From Ampullaceana balthica (taxonomy: Eukaryota > Mollusca > Gastropoda > Lymnaeidae): DNA of 64,000 nt. How positions within the stretch are numbered: the stretch's first letter is position 1; each line of letters begins with the position of its first letter. Location of the stretch: contig CALYLW010000314.1 in the NCBI GenBank assembly GCA_944989445.1, forward strand, positions 541,624 through 605,623. The letters run 5' to 3'. The translations under genes were made by a program, and so were the position numbers. The notes under the pieces are model-generated. The model did no database searches. It had not been told where the DNA came from and saw only the letters and a program-made list of their open reading frames with translations. Positions 55,967 through 64,000 of the stretch are shown here, piece by piece.

Positions 55967-56456
55967 AGGGGTCGGGTAAATCCGAAGCAACCGTTTCGTC
56001 CCCCTCATTTTACTAGCAACGCCATCGAGCGGTGCCGGTTTAGGGCCAGGAGTGCCAGTACGGATTAGCAAAGAGTGCCGCGAAGAACGCATTGGACACC
56101 AGCTCTGAGGAAACCTTCCAGTGGGGGTTGTACCCTAGGTAGGTCTTTGAAGATCCCCCGGTCTGCGGCGGTCCTAACCATGGAGACCCGTGTGCTTTGC
56201 CGGGATGGCGCCAAATAGGTAGCGGGTCGTAGTAGGAAATTCCACCACCTCATTGTGAGGGCAACTTAGTGGGAGGCATCTTCGACTGTATTTCCTGGAT
56301 GCCCAGGTGGCCGCTTCAGAAGCGACCGCTTGGGGGGGGGGTTCCTCAGCTGTTACGTCCCTTTGGTGGTCAGATGGCTAAGGGGGGTCTTCCGGGAAGA
56401 CCCATAAAGAGCACTAGGCTTGGGGCTTCTGATTTTCTTCCACATGTAGGTTCATG
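55967..56456. mobile_element. Unclassified retroelement fragment, 490 bp
   Basis: A GC-richer block interrupts the DUF4371 hAT frame and is flanked by AGTGATTTCGAAGA (55953-55966) and AGTGATTTTGAAGA (56457-56470), 13 of 14 identical, as expected for a target-primed insertion. Removing it rejoins the frame. The content (GGGGTCGGGTAAATCCG start, TTCTTCCACATGTAGGTTC end) matches no LINE or SINE I can name. The orientation is unknown; there is no clear A tail. Confidence 0.7.
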
Positions 56457-57102
56457 AGTGATTTTGAAGACTGCTTACCTTCAGAATTAGTCAAATTTTC
56501 AGAACTCTTAAAAAAGTTATTGCCCAGCCCCAGGCTCAGGGTAAGGAAAAGGAATTAGCGCAAAGCGAAACTCACAAAACTTGCACAGAGCTAAAAACTT
56601 TGATGTTTTTGAATGAGCTACATTTCACACAGTCCTTTACAAATGTACACATCGCACTTCGCATATATCTTTCAATGATGACATCAAACTGCAGCTGAGA
56701 GCGATCCTTTTCATAGTTGAAAAGAATATAGATAATGAGTTAGAATTTGCATGGGACGAAAAAGGCTGAATATGCTCTCTCAAATGAGCATTGAAAAGGA
56801 ACGTGTAAGCTTACTCAGCTTTATTGACTTGATTGAAAACTTCGCCATTTGAAAAATTCGCAAACGAAAGTTGTAGGTTGAAATAATAATCATACATATT
56901 TTTCAATAATTTTTGTTATTTCAAATAGAGAAAAGAATTCGTTACCTCGTGAAATTTTTTTTAAAAATACGGAATAACGCGTAATACTATTCTTTACGGG
57001 GGCGCGTTCTTAAGTACTAAACAGCGTAAGTCGGGATGGGACCGTCGTAACCGGAGGACTACCTGTATATAAACATGCATATCTATGCTTTCACGCCTTT
57101 AA

Positions 57103-57249
<147 letters not shown>

Positions 57250-57795
57250 ATATTAACTCAAAGACATTGAAATCATAATTTTCCTCAAGAAAAACATCAA
57301 CAAAGAAAACCCATCTTTTGATTTTTTCCTTTGGGGGGGGGGAGGGGGGTGGTCATAAAAAATCGTATTTCCCCCTACCCCACTGTGGTGGAGGGAGTCG
57401 TGAGGTGGGATTCGTTCATGCTGTCGGTGTGTCCAAGCCCAAATGGCTTTATATCTTTTAAAACAGAAGACACTGCCTCTTTCATTTTAGCCTTTTTTAA
57501 AGATCTCTCGGCTGCGACTATTTCTATGCTTTTTTTTCCTAATTTGTTTTAATGTTGTTCGTGTGTTGGGACTGTTTTATTATTGCAAGTTAACTGATAT
57601 TTCTTTTTAATAAGAATTTTCGCGTTTAACGTATTTCATTGTATTTCTTAATTTCTTTCTAGATTTAAAAATTTGTCATCTTTTGTTTTCTGACATAAAA
57701 TCGTACACAGTAAAATTTTAGGCTCGGGTGTAACCCCCTGATGGGTGTCACCCGGGGCGGCCGCGCCACCCCCTAGTGACGCCACTGTGCTAGAC

Positions 57796-57835
57796 TTATG
57801 TGACTGAAATCTAAGTGTAGTAGACTTATGTGACT
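57796..57835. repeat. 30-bp minisatellite, right part
   Basis: Continuation of the array at 51769-52024 (TTATGTGACTGAAATCTAAG) after the hAT insertion. It is followed by GATAGCCATAACAACATCGT, which resembles GATGGCTATAACAACACATC before the left part at about 51751-51770; the array flanks themselves look duplicated. Confidence 0.8.
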
Positions 57836-58186
57836 TATCAAGTGATAGCCATAACAACATCGTCTGATATCAACGCACAAAGTCTGTTCAAGTCTCACGT
57901 TTGAGTCTCAGATGATGCTCCTAATTGTACCCGAAATTTTATCTCCCCCCCCCCTTTTTTTTCCATTTAAATATTTTCGTTCTGTGCTTTACGAAATAGA
58001 AGTGTGTGTGTGGGGGGGGGGCAGCCATATTGAGAGGATATGAATTCTGTGGATCGTGTCAAATATGAATGAAGGCTTGTTCCATTATCTTACTTGTGTT
58101 CACATGTGCAGCAAAGGAATTTTTATTGTTCGTGCGGGAGGGGGGGGGGTCTTCAAAAACTCCAAATGGCAAAGGCAGCAATCCTT

Positions 58187-58610
58187 AAACGAAACTGAAT
58201 ATATGCCATCTACATTCTTACTTTGTGATCCATTGACTACGTGAATATATGCCATCTATATTCTTACTTCGTGTTCCATTGACTACGTGAATATATGCCA
58301 TCTATATTCTTACTTCGTGTTCCATTGACTACGTGAATATATGCAATCTATATTCTTACTTCGTGTTCCATTGACTACGTGAATATATGCAATCTATATT
58401 CTTACTTCGTGTTCCATTGACTACGTGAATATATGCCATCTACATTCTTACTTCGTCATCCATTGACTACGTGAATATATGCCACCTATATTCTTACTTC
58501 GTGTTCCATTGACTACGTGAATATATGCCACCTATATTCTTACTTCGTGATTCATTGACTACGTGAATATATGCCATCTACATTCTTACTTCGTGATTCA
58601 TTAACATCCT
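58187..58610. repeat. 46-bp minisatellite, 9 copies
   Basis: Units begin GTGAATATATGCCATCTATA and end CATTGACTAC; the period is exactly 46 (GTGAATATAT at 58241 and 58287). 57840-58186 before it is unique, with homopolymer runs. Confidence 0.93.
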
Positions 58611-58689
58611 GAAACTGCAGTAATGACACCATAGAGCCCCTTATCTTGAACAACAAGATAAAAAAGTGTAGGATAGTTTACGGATCTCA

Positions 58690-58772
58690 GTTGGACGGGT
58701 CACTGGCCGTCCACTAAGGGAAACAAAGCCGTGTTGACACGGGCCATTGGTCGCTGGGTGATGTCATCACAG
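58690..58772 (+). other. Candidate exon 3' end (low confidence)
   Basis: CATCACAG is followed by GTATGTCT at 58773, a good donor match. One frame is open for about 31 codons before it (from a TAG at about 58679) and reads LSWTGHWPSTKGNKAVLTRA. An AG at 58696-58697 (GATCTCAG) could be the acceptor but lacks a pyrimidine tract. Confidence 0.15.
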
Positions 58773-58798
58773 GTATGTCTTAGAAACGTTCATAGTGA

Positions 58799-59550
58799 AG
58801 TCATCTTATCTTATCTTATCTGTTTCAGACGCTCCTTCTATACAGAAGATTATTGCGTCCTACGCTTATCTATGGTTTGTGTTTAGTCCTGCATTCTTAA
58901 TAGAGTTTTAAATGTTGATAAAGTGTTGGCTTTCCTGGTTTCTGCAGAAAACCCAATCCACGCCCGAATTCCGGACGGGAAGAACGAAAATTTGTATGAG
59001 TTTGTTCTTGCATACGGAATAAGAAAGGTGTTTTTATCCTGATGTCTATCTGAGGGTTGTATTAAGTTATCTTTGTGTTGTATTTCTAAATTAGAGTTAA
59101 TTGCTTTATGTATGATTACTACTTTGCTCTTGGTCCTTCTATCCTCTAGTGTTTCAAGGTTTAATGATTTAACTAATGGTGTTATTCTAGTCAGTTTTGA
59201 ATATTCTCCAGTAATGAATCTGGCAGCTCTTTTTTGGATTTGTTCTAGTTTATCAATGTTTTCTTTGGTTGATGGGTCCCATACAGAAGATGCATATTCT
59301 AGTACAGGTCTCACCAAAGTGAGGTAGCATTTTAGTTTTGTATCTTTATTACATTTGTAAAGGTTTCTTTTTATAAAGCCTAGGGGTTTTGTTTGATTTT
59401 TTAATAACTTCATTGACATGGGGATTCCATGATAATTTCTCATTTATTTAGACTCCTAAGCATTTTGCATCTTTAGTTTGTGTTAGTTCCTTTCCATGAA
59501 TGAAATATTTTGAATTTATTTGTTTCTTTTGCATTGTTACTCTTAACAGT
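58799..59550 (-). mobile_element. 5'-truncated LINE, minus strand
   Basis: Reverse transcriptase C-terminus (59550-58883) plus a short 3' UTR that ends AATCTTCTGTATAGAAGGAG-CG and a GATAA repeat tail (58806-58828). The 3' UTR matches the fragment at 8219-8290. The 5' side abuts the 22-bp array at 59549. Confidence 0.85.
58883..59548 (-). pseudogene. LINE reverse transcriptase C-terminal part, one frameshift
   Basis: The first part (59548-59400) reads HGKELTQTKDAKCLGV and, after a stop, INEKLSWNPHVNEVIKKSNK. After a shift near 59395 the frame 59443-58883 gives LGFIKRNLYKCNKDTKLKCY, YLTLVRPVLEYASSVWDPST, KLEQIQKRAARFITGEY and the end FFPSGIRAWIGFS. LVRPxLEYASxVWDP and QRRAARF are hallmarks of the thumb and C-terminal region of CR1/jockey-like LINE polymerases. 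The catalytic palm is missing. Confidence 0.88.
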
Positions 59551-61065
59551 TGTCATACCACTATGGGAGTAAGTCCATGACACTCTGGGAGTAAGTTCAT
59601 ATCACTCTGGGAGTAAGTCCATGACACTCTGGGAGTAAGTTCATATCACTCTGGGAGTAAGTTCATATCACTCTGAGGGTAAGTTCATATCACTCTGGGA
59701 GTAAGTCCATGACACTCTGGGAGTAAGTTCATATCACTCTGGGAGTAAGTTCATATCACTCTGGGAGTAAGTTCATATCACTCTGAGAGTAAGTTCATAT
59801 CACTCTGGGAGTGAATTTATACATCTCTGGGAGTAAGTTCATATCACTCTGGGAGTAAGTTCATATCACTCTGAGGGTAAGTTCATATCACTCTGGGAGT
59901 GAATTTATACATCTCTGGGAGTAAGTTCATATCACTCTGGGAGTAAGTTCATATCACTCTGGGAGTAAGTTCATATCACTCTGGGAGTAAGTTCATATCA
60001 CTCTGGGAGTAAGTTCATATCACTCTGAGGGTAAGTTCATATCACTCTGGGAGTGAATTTATACATCTCTGGGAGTAAGTTCATATCACTCTGGGAGTAA
60101 GTTCATATCACTCTGGGAGTAAGTTCATATCACTCTGGGAGTAAGTTCATATCACTCTGGGAGTAAGTTCATATCACTCTGAGAGTAAGTTCATATCACT
60201 CTGGGAGTGAATTTATACATCTCTGGGAGTAAGTTCATATCACTCTGGGAGTAAGTTCATATCACTCTGGGAGTAAGTTCATATCACTCTGGGAGTAAGT
60301 TCATATCACTCTGAGAGTAAGTTCATATCACTCTGGGAGTGAATTTATACATCTCTGGGAGTAAGTTCATATCACTCTGGGAGTAAGTTCATATCACTCT
60401 GGGAGTAAGTTCATATCACTCTGAGAGTAAGTTCATATCACTCTGAGAGTAAGTTCATATCACTCTGGGAGTAAGTTCATATCACTCTGGGAGTAAGTTC
60501 ATATCACTCTGGGAGTAAGTTCATATCACTCTGAGAGTAAGTTCATATCACTCTGAGAGTAAGTTCATATCACTCTGAGAGTAAGTTCATATCACTCTGG
60601 GAGTAAGTTCATATCACTCTGAGAGTAAGTTCATATCACTCTGGGAGTGAATTTATACATCTCTGGGAGTAAGTTCATATCACTCTGGGAGTAAGTTCAT
60701 ATCACTCTGGGAGTAAGTTCATATCACTCTGGGAGTAAGTTCATATCACTCTGGGAGTAAGTTCATATCACTCTGGGAGTAAGTTCATATCACTCTGAGA
60801 GTAAGTTCATATCACTCTGAGAGTAAGTTCATATCACTCTGGGAGTGAATTTATACATCTCTGGGAGTAAGTTCATATCACTCTGGGAGTAAGTTCATAT
60901 TACTCTGGGAGTAAGTTCATATCACTCTGGGAGTAAGTTCATATCACTCTGGGAGTAAGTTCATATCACTCTGGGAGTAAGTTCATATCACTCTGAGAGT
61001 AAGTTCATATCACTCTGGGAGTAAGTTCATATCACTCTGAGAGTAAGTTCATATCACTCTGGGAG
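59549..61065. repeat. 22-bp minisatellite, about 69 copies
   Basis: Units of CTCTGGGAGTAAGTTCATAT plus CA. Variants GAGAG/GAGGG and the block GGGAGTGAATTTATACATCT recur through the array (59810, 59897, 60050, 60206, 60338, 60645, 60843), which indicates repeated copying of a block of several units. Confidence 0.97.
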
Positions 61066-61814
61066 TATCTAGGAACAAAGTTTCAGAACTAAAATCTACT
61101 TGGATAATGCGGAAACTCTCTGTACTGAGCACATCACGTGTGAGACCCCACCATTAGCCCCGCATCTTAGTGACGTCGATCATCTGCCCCCCCCCCTTTT
61201 CAAACCAACCTGGTTGATTCATGTGAGGCATCTGACCCCCCCCCAAAACCAACCTTGCTGAGTCATGTAATCTTTGGGGTAAAGGGGGCCAGGGGCGTAG
61301 AGATAGATAACGGATCTCCATATCCATCTCCTCCCCTCCCCCTTTCGTTCACCTAGTTACATACATTCATACATTTTGTGTTTGGCGTAGGATTTTAAAT
61401 ATCGCACGGGTTTTACAGTTTTAAAAAAACTACCTTTCCAACAAATGAGATAACCTTCCAACTTTTTATTTAATCTTCCAATCAAATAGATAATCTTCCA
61501 ACCATGTAGTGTTCCCACGAGTTAAGTAGGTAACTAACAATTTAAATAGCCACCAGCACGGCGTGTTTACTTTATTTTCGTGCACCTAAACCTGTTAAAG
61601 ATTGTAACTCCCCAAGGTAAAAATAGTAATTGGACCAAGTCTTGTGATTCAACAGGAGGCAATCATCCCCCCCCCAATCCTCCCCCCCAAATCCCCCCCT
61701 ACCCCAAAGGCCGTAAATTGTCACCTGTCCGGATGATCCACCTCCGTAACCCCCCCCCCACCTTCAGCACAGGAGCACATAACCCGCTTGTCTGTGTGCT
61801 GTTTGTTTCAACAG
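61066..61814. other. Unassigned stretch
   Basis: C-run-rich unique sequence with four loose AATCTTCCAACxA words at 61430-61505. A solitary CAGGGGCGTAGAGATAG at 61290 resembles a hAT end but has no partner. No gene recognised. Confidence 0.4.
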
Positions 61815-62007
61815 GGGACAGCATCCCGTGTCTCCTGCGTGACGTAGCGTCCCGTTAAGGGCAAGGGGGAGTTTACTCGTGCCGTCGTATCGTGTTGGCG
61901 GAACTGTCACACGTTTGTGTCTGGTGGTCAGTTGGTCACTACCGGAGGATTACCCGTGGCGTGACTGTGTCCAGCGAGTGACCGTTCAAGGGATTCGCGT
62001 ATCACAG
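61815..62007 (+). other. Candidate non-coding exon (low confidence)
   Basis: An acceptor-like GTGTGCTGTTTGTTTCAACAG precedes 61815 by a good pyrimidine-rich run, and CACAG before GTAAGA (62008) makes a good donor. The 193-nt segment has GC content above its neighbours and stops in all three frames, so it could only be an untranslated exon. It matches no repeat in the window. Confidence 0.25.
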
Positions 62008-62736
62008 GTAAGAAAGATATAGACAGTTTTAGAAGGCTAGAAGTAGAATTGTTATTGTAATTGACAATTGTCACGTGACGTCTTCATTTATAAAGTTAGG
62101 CGACGATCCAGGTTTATGTTGTATATTTTAAAGTTTTGTTATATGTTCAGCACCCTCAACTTTATATTTATATAAAAAGGCCCTTCACATGATAAATGGA
62201 CATGTGATCCCAGCAAAAGTCTATAACTTCTCTATAACTGTTCTTAGTTGTAAACTTAAAGTAACTTTCGAATGTTTTTCTAACACTATTAGTAACAGCA
62301 CGCATTATAACACAAGCCATTTTGTGACAGGGCAAAGATATTATTAAATAAAAGTTTACACTTTAATAGTCATAGTTTGTAACTATTGATTTATACATAA
62401 TAAAAACAACAATGTTAAAATTCATATTCAGAAAAATGTCAACAAATGTGTTCGCTTATCTCACTCCTATATTTCTGACATTTCTGTCTGCCGAAATTTC
62501 TTTTCTCTTTTTTTGAGAAGTACTTAAACAAAATGAAAATTTTGTATTATTTAAATGGCCCATATATTGACCTTACTCTCTGATCCCTCTGACGTAAATT
62601 TAAGGTCGCGAATTTTTTAAAAAGTTATTTCCCCTGGCCGGCACAAGTGTAGAAATGATGACAGTTTAAAGACAGCATCTCCTACATATAGCAACAACAG
62701 CTTCACATTGATATTATCAATATACATAATTTGCCA
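62008..62736. other. Unassigned AT-rich stretch
   Basis: No repeat, gene or element recognised. It would be intron if the preceding exon candidate is real. Confidence 0.4.
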
Positions 62737-62966
62737 TCTATGTCACGTCTGTCTGTCCCGTCTGTCTGTCCGTGACGCTACTAATTTTAGAAAGCAGCGC
62801 ACCAAATTACTGCACCAAAAAAGAACTCTTTTCGAACGTCCGCATACAATTGTTAAATAGGGAAACAAATGAATAAAATAAATGAAAGCTCTGTATTACG
62901 TTATTTTTTAATCTGATGTGTATTTATTTTGAAAACTTCCGTCATTTTTGACGGGTGATAAGCTAG
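62737..62966 (+). mobile_element. Short non-autonomous Helitron, 230 bp
   Basis: The 3' end has a perfect hairpin CCGTCATTTTTGACGG (about 62939-62954) followed by GTGATAAGCTAG and T. The 5' end is set at TCTATGTCACGTC after an A (62736). There is no target duplication and no coding capacity. The 5' limit is less sure than the 3' limit. Confidence 0.65.
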
Positions 62967-63093
62967 TTTAACTGATAATTATTTACTGAATTAATTCATA
63001 CATTTCATTATTGGTACCGGAAGCGAATGTGTGGGGGATATGTGTGTGGAGTGGGGAGTAGATGAGAGGATCTCGCCGGGAGGTTTAGTGAAG

Positions 63094-64000
63094 GGTATCC
63101 CCAGAACAGGGTGTCATCAGAACAGGGTGTCATCAGAACAGGGTGTCACCAGAACAGGGTGTCACCAGAACAGGGTGTCATCAGAACAGGGTGTCATCAG
63201 AACAGGGTGTCACCAGAACAGGGTGTCATCAGAACAGGGTGTCATCAGAACAGGGTGTCACCAGAACAGGGTGTCACCAGAACAGGGTGTCATCAGAACA
63301 GGGTGTCACCAGAAAAGGTTCTCACCAGAACAGGATGTCACTAGTGAAGGGTATCCCCAGAACACGGTGTCATCAGAACAGGTTCTCGCCAGAACAGGAT
63401 GTCACTAGTGAAGGGTATCCCCAGAACAGGGTGTCATCAGAACAGGTTCTCGCCAGAACAGGATGTCACTAGTGAAGGGTATCCCCAGAACAGGGTGTCA
63501 TCAGAACAGGTTCTCGCCAGAACAGGATGTCACTAGTGAAGGGTATCCCCAGAACATGGTGTCATCAGAACAGGTTCTCGCCAGAACAGGATGTCACTAG
63601 TGAAGGGTATCCCCAGGACCAGGGTGTCATCAGAACAGGTTCTCGCCAGAACAGGATGTCACTAGTGAAGGGTATCCCCAGAACAGGGTGTCACCAGAAA
63701 AGGTTTTCGCCAGAACAGGATGTCACTAGTGAAGGGTATCCCCAGAACAGGGTGTCACCAGAAAAGGTTCTCGCCAGAACAGGATGTCACTAGTGAAGGG
63801 TATCCCCAGAACAGGGTGTCATCAGAACAGGTTCTCGCCAGAACAGGATGTCACTAGTGAAGGGTATCCCCAGAACAGGGTGTCACCAGAAAAGGTTCTC
63901 GCCAGAACAGGATGTCACTAGTGAAGGGTATCCCCAGAACAGGTTGTCACCAGAAAAGGTTCTCGCCAGAACAGGATGTCACTAGTGAAGGGTATCCCCA
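63094..64000. repeat. 16-bp minisatellite with a 64-bp higher-order unit (runs off the window)
   Basis: The first part (63100-63330) is a simple array of AGAACAGGGTGTCATC. From about 63350 four 16-bp variants form a 64-bp unit beginning GGTATCCCCAGAACAGGGTG and ending CACTAGTGAAG, repeated about ten times to the window end. This shows the step from monomer array to higher-order array. Confidence 0.97.

Larger units (their letters stand above)
52583..56880 (+). pseudogene. DUF4371/ZMYM1-like hAT transposase, split into three by insertions
   Basis: The first piece (52583-52920) reads MSRKYNGNQAILREKCIVA and AHSFNLVGKRAA, then ALSDTRWSA. This matches the conserved MSGxYxGVQA...CAAHSLNLxG...TRW block of DUF4371-type hATs. 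After the inserted hAT, 55438-55966 continues (NIAALEELATNENQPRDW, LEVAILLEIWETILERKSLI, then a broken segment to EEHSSDFE). After the retroelement it resumes at 56457 (SDFEDCLPSELVKFSELLKK) and ends near 56880 with RLNMLSQMSIEKERV, the tail of the dimerisation region. Several stops and frameshifts are present besides the insertions. The N-terminal part and TTF-type finger are not visible. Confidence 0.8.

Noticed and set aside
55823..56457. Minus- and plus-strand frames across the GC-rich block
   Set aside because: They lie in an inserted retroelement fragment and match no protein I recognise; the block explains the base composition.
59549..64000. Regular repeats resembling a CRISPR array
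   Set aside because: Units are directly contiguous and near-identical with no unique spacers, there are no cas genes, and the context is eukaryotic.

Overview
The window looks like intergenic or intronic DNA from an animal nuclear genome, and I found no complete host gene. The transposon set (hAT elements of the ZBED5/Buster and DUF4371/ZMYM1 types, LINEs of two or three clades, Helitrons, PIF/Harbinger-like and pogo/mariner-like MITEs), the very high minisatellite load, and a SINE-like repeat with a GGACTCAGGGACG motif fit a marine invertebrate. A mollusc, perhaps a gastropod, is my best guess; this is inference. There are no bacterial operons, rRNA genes, CRISPR arrays or intact tRNAs.

Layout. 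1-6 kb: Helitron 3' termini, a PIF/Harbinger-like MITE, and a 2.9-kb hAT (3141-6024) that has swallowed two MITEs and a truncated LINE. 6.6-8.1 kb: a Harbinger-like MITE split by a pogo-like element that itself holds about 555 bp of pure CACT repeat. 8.2-13.8 kb: a LINE tail, a SINE relic, four hAT elements with perfect 8-bp duplications, a truncated CR1/L2-like LINE, and a possible exon ending in a consensus donor (9690-9786). 14-21.4 kb: minisatellites, including a 20-bp array with a 548-bp higher-order period and a 12-bp array, plus a decayed hAT. 21.9-26.7 kb: a DUF4371-type hAT carrying a 2.1-kb array of 50-bp repeats. 27.3-33.6 kb: two ZBED/Buster-type hATs in inverted orientation around a 12-bp array. 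34-40 kb: an unclassified interspersed family whose core occurs 12 times in the window, and a duplicated block of about 0.9 kb. 41.6-46.5 kb: a second MITE-in-MITE nest and a 2.6-kb non-autonomous Helitron. 46.7-52 kb: more arrays and unclassified repeats. 52.0-57.8 kb: a three-level nest, a DUF4371 hAT broken by a full-length ZBED-type hAT and by a retroelement, all inserted in a 30-bp array. 58-64 kb: minisatellites, a LINE reverse transcriptase remnant on the minus strand, a short Helitron, and a 64-bp higher-order array running off the window end.

Almost all long open frames are either tandem arrays whose unit has no stop codon or broken transposase and reverse transcriptase pieces. No gene set works together here; the relations that matter are nesting and relative age. 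Nine hAT insertions have perfect 8-bp target duplications, most with the central TA typical of the Buster group. Insertions can be ordered in time because many interrupt one another. I found no convincing new functional system. The best novelty candidates are the 12-copy unclassified repeat family, the arrays that grew inside transposons, and a few splice-like sites on the plus strand.
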